Shown: piece by piece, positions 38,092 through 47,700 of the stretch
How positions within the stretch are numbered: the first letter of the stretch is position 1
How the letters are laid out: each line of letters opens with the position of its first letter
Source of the DNA: a virus
IMG/VR virus record: IMGVR_UViG_3300042261_002385
Location: 62,001-126,000 of that record
Reading direction: 5' to 3' (one strand)
Length of the DNA: 64,000 nt
Notes under the pieces: model-generated
Told to the model about the DNA's origin: nothing
What the model saw: only the letters and a program-made list of their open reading frames with translations
The model's database searches: none
Made by a program: the position numbers and the translations under genes

Positions 38092-39066
38092 ATGAAATTA
38101 AGAAGATATGGTCAGTTTATAAATGAATCTGTTGAGATAACTGATGACCTAATCAATATACTTATAGAAAGAGGTGAATTCTGTGAAGAACTTATGGAAT
38201 TGGATTATTCTCGTTTTGATTTTACAGCTAGTTATTCTGATATGTGTAAAAAAGAGGGTAGAAATCCAAAAGCTGATTTTTTAAAAATTCAAAAATATTT
38301 TGATGAAAAAGGATTTACTTTAGAAAAGTTAAAATATCTTTTTTCAGAAGAAAGTGATATAAATTGTGGATATAACCTTTATGAACTTTATACCGGAGAT
38401 AGGTCTGTATTAAATAGAGAACCACTCAAAACAATATTGTCTAAATTACCTTCTTCACAACAAGGTGGAATAAAACAAGTTTTTTCAATTGGTGGTAGTT
38501 TAGACTCTCAAAATGCAGCAGTTGATGTTTATCTTTATTTTCTTTTCGAAGAATTAAGAGTTTTTGGACATGGACCAGTTTGGTTAGGTGGAGACGGTTG
38601 GGGAAATGTTGATTTAGAAGATGATGACGGAGGTGGTTACTCAGAAGCATTTATCAGATATAGATATGGATATCATCAAACAGAATACGGAAAACTTTGG
38701 ATGGAACAATGTGGAGTAGATGAAGAATGGTTTCAAGAAAGAGCTATGCAGGATTTACAGAATTATTTGACAGATGAATTCTCAAGTATTGTTAGTATAG
38801 TTGATATTTCAAAAGATATGTCAGGTTTATCTTTAAGTGATTACTCTATAATAGAAGAAGATAGAATTATCATTGATTTACCAAAATTAGTAGAAGATAT
38901 TAATAGTTGTCCAGTGAATAGATATTGGGGTGGTGAAAAAAAATATGTAGTAGATGAGGAAAATATTGCTGCTCGATTCACAAAAGAATTGGAAGGTTTC
39001 CATTTAGATATCGAACTAACAGATACAGATGACTTAATTATCTGGGGAAGATTTAAGGAGGATTAA
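38092..39066 (+). CDS. Unknown protein with MKLRRYGQFINES tag
   Basis: 324 residues. The N-terminus MKLRRYGQFINESVE carries the recurring tag, and INE followed by S matches the (I/L)xE prohead-protease consensus. The body is acidic, with a Gly/Asp-rich stretch (GPVWLGGDGWGNVDLEDDDGG). No family recognised. It converges with the next gene, overlapping by 33 nt. Confidence 0.72.
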   Translation: MKLRRYGQFINESVEITDDLINILIERGEFCEELMELDYSRFDFTASYSDMCKKEGRNPKADFLKIQKYFDEKGFTLEKLKYLFSEESDINCGYNLYELYTGDRSVLNREPLKTILSKLPSSQQGGIKQVFSIGGSLDSQNAAVDVYLYFLFEELRVFGHGPVWLGGDGWGNVDLEDDDGGGYSEAFIRYRYGYHQTEYGKLWMEQCGVDEEWFQERAMQDLQNYLTDEFSSIVSIVDISKDMSGLSLSDYSIIEEDRIIIDLPKLVEDINSCPVNRYWGGEKKYVVDEENIAARFTKELEGFHLDIELTDTDDLIIWGRFKED

Positions 39067-40014
39067 TAAATTCTTAGCGATATCTACTATATTAGAATAT
39101 GACTCCCTGAGATGATTATGTTTAAAATTTATAACATCATCATACTTAATTATATTATTGAGTAATTCATCTTTACTGATCCAACATTCATCTTGTTTTT
39201 TTATGTTATCTTTATAGTATATCATTTGTAGATTACAAGGATGTGTAATTATTTCTATAGGTATATTTTGTAAAAATCCTTGTTTTATTGAAAATAAGTG
39301 GTCTATATGATAGCCTTTTTTAGACCTTTTTAAATTTTCAGGATTTATTAACTTATAATTATTCCTATAAATTGAGAGTGTTCTATTCATCACAACTTTT
39401 TTGTAGTCAATAAAGTTATCAATTACTTCATCATTTATTTGAGTTCCATTTTTTATTCTAGTCTTCCTAGTTTTATCTGGATTGTTGAAATTTTCATCAT
39501 TATATTTTTCTAACAGAACATCTTTTCTTTTCTCTTTATAAAAATCTGTCTGTGTAATATATTCAACTCCATACTTTTCTAAACAGGTTTTTTTTACTCT
39601 TTTTTGTAAATGACTTTTATACTCTTCAAAACCACCATATTTTTCTAAAATAGTTTTATTACGATTAGCTATGTGCTCATTATTACTGTTGCCATTTTTC
39701 CAAGATTTCAACCATTTTTCTTTAGCAATTATACAAGAGTTTTGGCAAGTAGAAGAGCAATATTTTTGATAACCATCTATCAATCTTTTATATTTAACTT
39801 CCTTTTGACAATTTAAACAAACCGGAATTTCAATACAGTTACTAATATAGTGATAAACCTTTCTTTTAAATTCTAAATTGGTCAATTTATTTACATCACA
39901 CCAATTTATTATTTTGTTCCACAACTCAAAGTTGTTCTTTGATAACCACTTTTCTGTGCACTTTTTACCCGATATATTATCAGTTATAAAATAGTTAAAT
40001 AAATCTTCTTTCAT
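39034..40014 (-). CDS. Zinc-finger HNH-type homing endonuclease
   Basis: 326 residues. Residues ~65-95 form a zinc finger (CLNCQKEVKYKR ... YCSSTC). The middle has repeated DNA-binding units with TCLEKYGVEYITQTD and ILEKYGGFEEYKSH, as in homing endonucleases. Residues ~235-275 contain the nuclease core GYHIDHLFSIKQGF and PCNLQMIYYKDNIKKQ. It runs opposite to its neighbours and overlaps the 3' end of the 38092 gene, typical of a mobile selfish gene. Confidence 0.85.
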   Translation of the reverse strand: MKEDLFNYFITDNISGKKCTEKWLSKNNFELWNKIINWCDVNKLTNLEFKRKVYHYISNCIEIPVCLNCQKEVKYKRLIDGYQKYCSSTCQNSCIIAKEKWLKSWKNGNSNNEHIANRNKTILEKYGGFEEYKSHLQKRVKKTCLEKYGVEYITQTDFYKEKRKDVLLEKYNDENFNNPDKTRKTRIKNGTQINDEVIDNFIDYKKVVMNRTLSIYRNNYKLINPENLKRSKKGYHIDHLFSIKQGFLQNIPIEIITHPCNLQMIYYKDNIKKQDECWISKDELLNNIIKYDDVINFKHNHLRESYSNIVDIAKNLLILLKSSPDN

Positions 40015-40073
40015 ACTCTTATTTATTAAAATTATGTTCTAAAAAATGACAAATACCAAACATGGATTGTTTA

Positions 40074-40086
40074 TTTTAATATATAG
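40074..40086 (+). promoter_or_regulatory. Phage-type TATA promoter motif
   Basis: TTTTAATATATAG, 17 nt before the ATG at 40104. Confidence 0.5.
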
Positions 40087-40103
40087 ATAAAATAATATTC
40101 GAA

Positions 40104-41210
40104 ATGATAATTAATTTAAAATCAGACATAGGATTATCAGGTTTCTATGTAGTATATGAAGGATCAACTAACTTAGAAAAAAAAGGATGGTATGGGTTGA
40201 GTCACCTAATGGAACACCTTTTATGCAAGTCATTTGATCACTTACAAGAAGCTTTTGACCGCGACTCTATAGAGTGGAATGCTTACACAAGTTCTAATGA
40301 AATTGTATTCTACCTAACAGGATTAGAAGATAAAGTAAATAAATGGAAAGGCGAATTTATGGACCTTTTAGGTCAATTTAATGTCACCAAAGCAGAGTTT
40401 GAAAATGAAAGAAATATTGTGTTAGAAGAATATATGGATTCTTTTAATGAACAAACACAATGTCATATTCTAAACCTATCAAGAAAACTCTTTGGTGATT
40501 TTGATCCAATTGGTCTAAAAGAAGATTTAGAAAATCTTAAGTTTATGGATTGCCTCAACTACTTTGAATTACAATATGCAAAACCAACAAAAATTATTAA
40601 CGTTTCAAAAAAAGACTACAAAAACGCGACTTTAGATTTCGCAGAAAGAAGTATCATTAAATCTTTAGAATACGGAGACCATAAAGTTCCATTAGAGCTT
40701 AATAATGATTGGAAAGATAAAACCTCTGTTGCAATACTTTCTCCAGTAATCAGTGAAGACTTTGCTTATGTTCATTTCATAAACGCGATGTTATCACTTG
40801 GTCTTAAATCTCCGTTATATCAAGAAGTAAGAGAAAAAAGAGGACTAGTTTATTATGTTCATTGTTATCAAAGTAGAATGAATCAACAAGGTCTGAATTC
40901 GATTTCAACTCAAACTTCAAATAGAAACTTTAATGCTGTAGTAGATGCTATTGAAGGTGTAATTAAGAATCCAAAAAAATATCTTACTAAAGATAGATTT
41001 AACTTGGTTAAAGACTATTATGGTGTTAGAATGAAAAAGGATGAGATTCTAAGATATAAAAGTGTAAATCAGTGGATTAATCCAGAAGGATGGTCTGTTT
41101 ATGATATTTTAGATGAAATCAATCTCAAAAAAGTATTAGAGGTTTATGAAAAATACTATCAATTTGACAACTTCTATATCTCTAATGATAAAAAAGAATT
41201 TAAAAAATAA
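40104..41210 (+). CDS. M16 (insulinase/mitochondrial processing) family metallopeptidase
   Basis: 368 residues, close to a single-unit M16 protein. The inverted zinc motif HLMEH (near residue 33) is followed after ~75 residues by the third ligand in ENERNIVLEEY. The C-terminal half contains the substrate-clamping REKRGLVYYVH. M16 enzymes cut peptides inside a closed chamber and usually act as dimers; only one gene is seen here. Possible roles are digestion of processed capsid peptides or of host signals. The stop abuts the next ATG directly. Confidence 0.85.
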   Translation: MIINLKSDIGLSGFYVVYEGSTNLEKKGWYGLSHLMEHLLCKSFDHLQEAFDRDSIEWNAYTSSNEIVFYLTGLEDKVNKWKGEFMDLLGQFNVTKAEFENERNIVLEEYMDSFNEQTQCHILNLSRKLFGDFDPIGLKEDLENLKFMDCLNYFELQYAKPTKIINVSKKDYKNATLDFAERSIIKSLEYGDHKVPLELNNDWKDKTSVAILSPVISEDFAYVHFINAMLSLGLKSPLYQEVREKRGLVYYVHCYQSRMNQQGLNSISTQTSNRNFNAVVDAIEGVIKNPKKYLTKDRFNLVKDYYGVRMKKDEILRYKSVNQWINPEGWSVYDILDEINLKKVLEVYEKYYQFDNFYISNDKKEFKK

Positions 41211-41936
41211 ATGTTATTTCCATATTTAGGTGAAAAGTCTAAATTTGCTTCATTTATAACTCCAAATATTCCTGAAGATATTTCTCATTATGTAGAACCG
41301 TTCGGAGGAGCTTTTGGGGTTTTTTTTTCTTTAAACTTTTCTAAGTTTAAAGATGTTAATTTTGTGTATAATGATATCAATACTTTAAACTGGAATCTTT
41401 TTAAACAATTAAAGGAAAATGATGATTTTATCAAATATATCAAAGACATAAAAATTGATAGAGAATACTATAAAAAATCCTTAGAGTCAATTTTAAGTAA
41501 TCACGATGAACTAGAGCTGGCAAAAGATTGGTTGATTATACTTTGTAGTTCTTCGCCATATGAAATCGGTCAAGATTCTTGGAGAAACGATGTTGAGTTT
41601 GAAGTTTTCAAACTAAAATGGAGAGCTTATAAATATCACATTGATAAAATATCTGAGATTGAAAAATTAGACTATAAAGAATCCATACTTAAGTGGGATT
41701 CTAAAAGTACTTTCTTTTATTTAGACCCGCCTTACTTCGGCAAAGAGAGTTATTATTTCAATAGTGAATTTGATGAAGCGTCCCACTATGAATTAGCTAG
41801 TCTACTAAGTAATATCGAAGGTAGATTTTTATTAAGTTATTGGTATTTTGATGGAATTGAGGAATTATACTCTGATTGTAGATTCGAATTTAAGAAGACT
41901 ATAATGGGAACAGAGTATATTATTATGAATTACTAA
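41211..41936 (+). CDS. D12-class adenine-specific DNA methyltransferase
   Basis: 241 residues. FPYLGEKSKFASFI and YVEPFGGAFGVFF form the SAM-binding motif I region; FYLDPPYFGKESYY is the DPPY catalytic motif IV. This is the Dam/D12 class that methylates N6 of adenine. The target is probably GATC or another short palindrome, not readable from sequence. It would protect phage DNA from host restriction. No linked restriction enzyme, so it is likely solitary. Confidence 0.93.
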   Translation: MLFPYLGEKSKFASFITPNIPEDISHYVEPFGGAFGVFFSLNFSKFKDVNFVYNDINTLNWNLFKQLKENDDFIKYIKDIKIDREYYKKSLESILSNHDELELAKDWLIILCSSSPYEIGQDSWRNDVEFEVFKLKWRAYKYHIDKISEIEKLDYKESILKWDSKSTFFYLDPPYFGKESYYFNSEFDEASHYELASLLSNIEGRFLLSYWYFDGIEELYSDCRFEFKKTIMGTEYIIMNY

Positions 41937-41948
41937 TTTAATATATAA
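41937..41948 (+). promoter_or_regulatory. Phage-type TATA promoter motif
   Basis: TTTAATATATAA, 20 nt before the preferred ATG at 41969. Confidence 0.55.
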
Positions 41949-41968
41949 TATAAGAAAAAATGTTATCT

Positions 41969-42550
41969 ATGAAACATATCAAATTATTTGAAAACTTCAA
42001 CTACGAACTCATTAAAGAAGATATTTTAGAATTAAAACAAATGTCTAAACAAATGTATTCTTATTTTAAAGGTAAAGGATTTCCAGTTGAAATTGAAGAA
42101 AAGATATCTAGTGAAAAGTTAAAAGAACTTGCTGATAAAGGTATGGTCAATTCTGGATTTTCTATAGGACCTAATAAAAAGAATGCTTATCAATGGAAAG
42201 GTGGCAGTAGAGAAGAATCAACAATTAGAAAAGTTGCATCTGGCAAATGGGGAGATATACCTGTAAAGTTACATATAAATGAAAAAGAAGAGTATGTAAT
42301 GGTTGCTATTCCTGGAAATGAAGTTGATAGATTATTACAAAAAGACGGTAAAGGAATAAATCTCAATGGAAAAGGTTATACAGACATTCCTGAAATAGTA
42401 GAATATGTAAACAAAATAGGAGTAGAACTTCAAAATATGATAAAAGAAAAATATCCTGAAATGGTTTATAAATTTGAAACTCAACATGGTTATTGGTTTA
42501 TCATGTATTTTGGATATCAAACAACATCAAAAGGTGGATATAAAAACTAA
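41969..42550 (+). CDS. Unknown protein with MKHIKLFENF tag
   Basis: 193 residues from the ATG at 41969. An ATG three codons upstream is possible, but starting here gives MKHIKLFENFNYEL, matching the recurring N-terminal tag (LFE fits (L/I)xE). The body has a compact alpha/beta region with GGSREESTIRKVASGKWGDI. No family recognised. Confidence 0.7.
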   Translation: MKHIKLFENFNYELIKEDILELKQMSKQMYSYFKGKGFPVEIEEKISSEKLKELADKGMVNSGFSIGPNKKNAYQWKGGSREESTIRKVASGKWGDIPVKLHINEKEEYVMVAIPGNEVDRLLQKDGKGINLNGKGYTDIPEIVEYVNKIGVELQNMIKEKYPEMVYKFETQHGYWFIMYFGYQTTSKGGYKN

Positions 42551-42570
42551 TTCTTATACTCCACTATAAA

Positions 42571-43131
42571 TTAATAATTGTTTTTTACCCAATCAACTAG
42601 TTTAAGTAAGTTCTCGGTATTATGTGGATATTTGTCTAATAAAGATTCTAAAAATTTAATTCTACCCTTTTTATATTGCTCTTTAGGAAAAACCGAGAAT
42701 TCTTCTGATATTCCATTTTCCCACTCTAATAGATGGGCAAAATCTCTTTCAATAATACTCATATCAAATTTATTAAAAGATTCAGAAAGATTTGTTATTG
42801 AATTATGATATTTAGTATCCAAAATCATTTGTTTAACATCTAAAATATCAGAATCTGATTTATCAACTACACATTCCATTAAGAATTTAGCAGAATCTTC
42901 TTCATTTGTCGAACTTTTAGGGTCATAAACACAATCATGAAAAAGAGCAGTCAACATTAACTTTTCATATTCTTTTTCTGTGAACTTACTTTTGTTTTCA
43001 TTTATTTGTTCAATCAATTCATTTAAGTGATTTAAGTTGTGATAGTGTCTATGAGACTCATTCCACATTGAAAGAAGTGTATTAACATCACATCTAATAT
43101 TCCATTTATTAAGTAGTTCTTGTAAATTCAT
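42571..43131 (-). CDS. HD-domain phosphohydrolase
   Basis: 186 residues. RHYHNLNHLNELI and the HD pair in LTALFHDCVYDPKSS, with later DTKYHN, match predicted metal-dependent HD-superfamily hydrolases. These act on nucleotides or small phosphoesters. It may shape the nucleotide pool or break down signal nucleotides used in host defence; the substrate cannot be read from sequence. ATG lies 18 nt after a TATA motif. Confidence 0.82.
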   Translation of the reverse strand: MNLQELLNKWNIRCDVNTLLSMWNESHRHYHNLNHLNELIEQINENKSKFTEKEYEKLMLTALFHDCVYDPKSSTNEEDSAKFLMECVVDKSDSDILDVKQMILDTKYHNSITNLSESFNKFDMSIIERDFAHLLEWENGISEEFSVFPKEQYKKGRIKFLESLLDKYPHNTENLLKLVDWVKNNY

Positions 43132-43149
43132 ACAAATATTAATTTTTGA

Positions 43150-43161
43150 TTATATATTAAA
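43150..43161 (-). promoter_or_regulatory. Phage-type TATA promoter motif
   Basis: Minus-strand TTTAATATATAA, 18 nt before the HD-hydrolase ATG and touching the stop of the upstream small gene. Confidence 0.55.
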
Positions 43162-43338
43162 TAACCTCCTTATAGTTTCTTTTCTACTTTTAGATCTTTC
43201 AAAACTTTTATGAAGAGTCTTCCAAGCTTCTAAGGAAGCAGTTGACCAACTTGCACCACTTTGTCTTGATTTACCTAATATAATTTGTTTATTACCATTA
43301 AGTAGTTTTCCAAATATTTCTAAAGTCTCTTTATTCAT
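43150..43338 (-). CDS. Small basic protein, unknown
   Basis: 62 residues (MNKETLEIFGKLLNGNKQII...). Predicted two-helix protein with a basic C-terminus (HKSFERSKSRKETIRRLF). Its ATG overlaps the stop of the methyltransferase-like gene by 4 nt, which supports its being real. Function unknown. Confidence 0.6.
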   Translation of the reverse strand: MNKETLEIFGKLLNGNKQIILGKSRQSGASWSTASLEAWKTLHKSFERSKSRKETIRRLFNI

Positions 43339-43931
43339 TTCTTTTTAAATACAAAGATATTATCAAGTTTGATTTTTTCTAACTCTACGAACTCTTCTAA
43401 AAGATTAAAATGACCTAAACCTTTATTAGCATGTTCTATTAGTATTGAGTTTGATTTTATATCAGATATAATTTTCTGATACATAGACTTCAATTGTTTC
43501 TGATTATTAAATGGAGAATAAGAATAAACTATATTATAATTAGAATAGTCTAAGTTCATAATATCATCTTGAATCAAATTTAAACCATCTTTCCACAGAT
43601 GTAGAAGCTCTTTATTAATGAAATCAATGTATACTTTTTGTTTTTCGATACCAGTAAATGAAAAAATCTTATCTAACTCTGTTGATTGTAGATATATTTC
43701 AAAAAGAGTATTTCCAAGTCCTATTCCACAATCACAGATATGATTGGATTCTTTTAGTAGATTTAATTCATCTAATTTTTTTAACAAAAAAATATTCTCA
43801 TTAATATCACTAAGAATATTATAATTCTCACCAGCATTAGTGAAGATATCGACGGTCAAGTCTGATTTAAAATTATGAGTGATTGTGTAATACTCAATCA
43901 AATCTGGATGTGGATCTAATTCTTCAATCAT
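43335..43931 (-). CDS. SAM-dependent methyltransferase-like protein, paralogue B
   Basis: 198 residues, clearly homologous to 8827-9435. Shared landmarks: NHICDCGIGLGNTLFEIY (motif I), FTGIEKQKVYIDFINKELL, DDIMNLDYSNYNIVYSYSPF. Identity is visible throughout the core, while the N-terminal 40 residues differ. Two diverged copies 34 kb apart suggest duplication with separate substrates. Substrate unknown. Confidence 0.72.
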   Translation of the reverse strand: MIEELDPHPDLIEYYTITHNFKSDLTVDIFTNAGENYNILSDINENIFLLKKLDELNLLKESNHICDCGIGLGNTLFEIYLQSTELDKIFSFTGIEKQKVYIDFINKELLHLWKDGLNLIQDDIMNLDYSNYNIVYSYSPFNNQKQLKSMYQKIISDIKSNSILIEHANKGLGHFNLLEEFVELEKIKLDNIFVFKKK

Positions 43932-43955
43932 ATGAGTATTTTACTGTATTTATTA

Positions 43956-44672
43956 TTATTTGTTAATATTCATTAAATCATTCATAACTTTTTGCATACC
44001 AGTAGAAGCGACTTCTTGGATATGTGTTAAAAATGGTCTTCTTTGTTTATCTATATAAAAATCCATATCTGACGGATCAACTACATAGATAAGAGTATTT
44101 GATTTTGTTAAGAATGGTATTTGATTTGCAGGAGCCACTTGCATAGAAGTTCCTACAATAATGCAAACATCACACTCATAAGCCGCCTCTTCAGCTCTTT
44201 CGACAAATTTAGGATTTAAGTTCTCACCAAACCAAACAATGTGAGGTCTAAGTTGTGATCCTTTCTCACATTTATCACCAATATTACAATCTTCTGTCCA
44301 ATCATAAATTAATGTAGAGTCTAAGGTAGAACGAACTTTTGTTAATTCACCGTGTAAGTGAACAACATTTGTTGAACCAGCTCTTTCGTGTAAGTTATCA
44401 ACATTTTGAGTGACAACAGTAACATCGAAGTCTTTTTCTAAATCGGCAATTATTTGATGTGCTAAATTAGGTTCAACTGTTTTTAATTGAGAACGTCTCA
44501 TATTATAAAAGTCCAGAACTTTTTCTCTATTTCTACGCCAACCATCAGGAGTTGCAACATCTTCTACCTTATGATTATACCACAATCCATCATCTCCTGT
44601 TCTAAAAGTAGCTACACCACTTTCAGCAGAAACTCCAGCTCCTGTAAAAATCAATATTTTTTTCTTTTCCAT
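43956..44672 (-). CDS. Sir2-family NAD-dependent protein deacylase (sirtuin)
   Basis: 238 residues, normal bacterial CobB length. GAGVSAESGVATFR binds NAD (residues ~10-23), TQNVDNLHERAGS is the conserved catalytic core strand, and VVHLHGEL carries the catalytic His. The four-Cys zinc site is reduced to DCNIGDKC. Later GTSMQVAPANQIP and YVVDPSD fit the Rossmann end. It could deacylate host proteins or consume NAD. Phage sirtuins are uncommon. Confidence 0.92.
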   Translation of the reverse strand: MEKKKILIFTGAGVSAESGVATFRTGDDGLWYNHKVEDVATPDGWRRNREKVLDFYNMRRSQLKTVEPNLAHQIIADLEKDFDVTVVTQNVDNLHERAGSTNVVHLHGELTKVRSTLDSTLIYDWTEDCNIGDKCEKGSQLRPHIVWFGENLNPKFVERAEEAAYECDVCIIVGTSMQVAPANQIPFLTKSNTLIYVVDPSDMDFYIDKQRRPFLTHIQEVASTGMQKVMNDLMNINK

Positions 44673-44762
44673 ACTATTTTACAAATCTAATAAAATTAAG
44701 TTTTATAACCTATAGAAACTCTTTATAAATTTATATATAGTCTTAAAGTTAATTGATTTATT

Positions 44763-47700
44763 ATGCCTACTATTGGAGGATTGAGTTTTAGTAAGATTGG
44801 ACTTCAGAAAAGTTTTTCAGGCACGACAGCGTCATTGAATATAAATACCAAACTTACTACAAACATTGGTAAATTACTAAAAAATAAATTAAAAAATTTA
44901 GTATCAATAAAACCAAAATTAATTGACTATAATTTTTACTCAAGCCTTGGATTCGACTCTGGTATTGTTGGTTTTGATACAACACTATCTCAAGTTGACT
45001 CTACTGATAAACCAATGAGTCCGAGATTGATGAACTGGGTTGAACCTTATTTAATTTCTGGAGTCAGAAAAACTCTTTTTTACACAGAAGTAAACTCGGG
45101 TCTTAAAATAGGAGATAGAGTTTTTATAATAAATGGTAACTACGATAGTGATGTATTGATAAAAGAAGACAAATATAAACGAGGTAGAGATGGTTATAAA
45201 GTTTTATTTGTTGACAATTGTAGAATAGTTTTAGATATTGATTATACAGGCACATTGCCCTGGACTGAAGAAGATTTGGACCGATTTATAAAAGTTCATT
45301 ATGTTGAATCAAAGAGTGATTTTGAATCAGTAAACAGACAAATCACTACAACTAATGGATATCTTGATTACAAGTTTAATTTTTACAATAAAAATTTAAT
45401 TTTCACAACAACAAATTTTACGGCTACTACAGGTCCAGATTTCGGTGTTAATGGAGGAATTACTCAGTCTGGTTTTTTTGTGAGAGATGACCAGAATGTC
45501 TTACTACAAGGCACTTATTCCTGGATTCCAATAACCTCATCAATAATAGCTGGTTCTTTCTCATACGCAGAATCAATAATTGATTTGAGTAACGACCGAA
45601 TGAAAATATTAGGTGGATCATTTACCGTATCGAGTGTCTCATGGAATTTCAAAGAAAATTTTATTTATAAGTATGAAGTAGGGCCAACTCAATCTCTGTG
45701 GGTAGTAGACGTTAAATATTCAAGACCTATACTAACAAAAACAAACTTTAGAGATGGTAACTTTGATGGTCTTTGGAACGTTGGTCTTTTTGGTAGACAA
45801 GATAAGAAAATTATCTGGCATGGAACAAGATCAACTTGGAACACAGGAACATTATTAAATACAAATTGGGTTAAAGGCACATTTAACTCAAAATTCTCAC
45901 TTGCTGAAAGTTTTTTTTGTGAATATGATCAATATGGTTTACCAAATCAAAAACAAAATGGTCCGAATAATAATGGAAGAGGTTTTAACTTTATCATAGA
46001 TTCTGAACTTAACAGTTCTACGATTGAAAATGGAACATTAATAAATACAAGAGTAGGTTACGGATCATCAACATATTCATTTGTAGAACAACATTTACTA
46101 AACAACACTAATTTGAACTTTTTGAACAAAATCAAAAAAGGATATTTTGATAACTGTGAGTTCAATAATACAAAAATTGAAAACTCCGAAATTAAAAATG
46201 GTAGGTCTACTAATAGTGACTTTAATAATATAAAGTCAATTAATTCTTATTTTAAACAGTCTGTCATAAAAAACTCTGATTATATCAGTGATGAGATAAT
46301 TAAAATTCTTAATTATGAAGAACTTAATATATCAGAATGGAAAACAACCAATCCTATATACTCTTCTTTTACTTACTCTCAAAGAAATGGTCCATCACAC
46401 AAACTTTTAAAATTTTATATTTCTAAAAAAGATTTTGAACGATTTAGAAAAGACGATTATTTTTATTTGAAGAACATTATCATAAATGACGGACAAAAAA
46501 AATTAGTCAATTTTTTTGACAAAAAATTTAAATTAGGTGCTTGGACAGAATACATAGATGATTTTTATGATCCGACAAATCCTTATTTTACATCACAGCC
46601 TACATCAGGACAATCGTCTATTGTAGGAACCTATTCATTTTTCAAAAGAGGTATATCAGCTACAGCATATTTATCGACTCCAAAGGAAAATAAATACTTA
46701 TTAACAACTGTTACAGATGGGACAAACTTTTGGACTCAGGTCGCAGGTACTAACTCAAATGGTTCACTAAGTGGACACGGATTATATTCTGTCGATGTTT
46801 TGATTTCTCTTTATGATAGAGATGACAATTACGTTTCAGGATTGAACTTCGACAGACTAGATTCTACTTTTACAATATATACAAACGAAACCATAAAATT
46901 TATTTACACAGACAGTGGCACTGAATATACCGAAATCAGACAGCCCTCTGGATACTACGACTCAAAACCGTATTACATTATAACAAGTGGAACTGGTCTA
47001 ACTCAAGGTTATATTTTTTACACAGCATCAAACTCAAGATGGGAAAACTATCAAAACTTCGATCCATTGACTGGTTCTGCGAGTGGAAATTTCTGGATGT
47101 CATTATCAGAAACAGGAACATTACCACTTAGCACTAGCTACAGTTGGGTTCAACAAACAAGTTTATCGATTAGTATTACCAGTTCATCAATCTATAACCC
47201 AGAAATATCTCCACCAAATTCTACTCAGAAAGTCTCAATTTATCCTAGACCTGGTTCTATCGGATATGTAATAGATTCAGACTTTGAGAGCGGAATAGTT
47301 GAAAGATCTAATTGGAACTCTGGCTATAATATTGGTTACAACAATGATTTGAATATTACAAAGTTTTTGAATGAAGGAGGTCAATATGACTTGACATTTT
47401 TAACACAAAGCTCGACTATAATTGCAAAAACAGGATTATACACACCACATCAAGAAGTGTCAAATGACACTATAAAAGTTGGTAATGTAGTGTTCCTTAA
47501 TTCTGTTGATTATGACAGCACCGGTAAAATACTTACAATTACTTTAAACAATCCAGGAACTGGTTATGTAAGTGCAACAAGTCTTCAATTATCAGGTGGT
47601 TCGGGAACTCAAGCAACTGTTATGATTACAGCAACTGCTATAGGTGCAGTCACTGGAATTACTGGACCTGCTAATAACTCACACACTTATACAACTTTAT

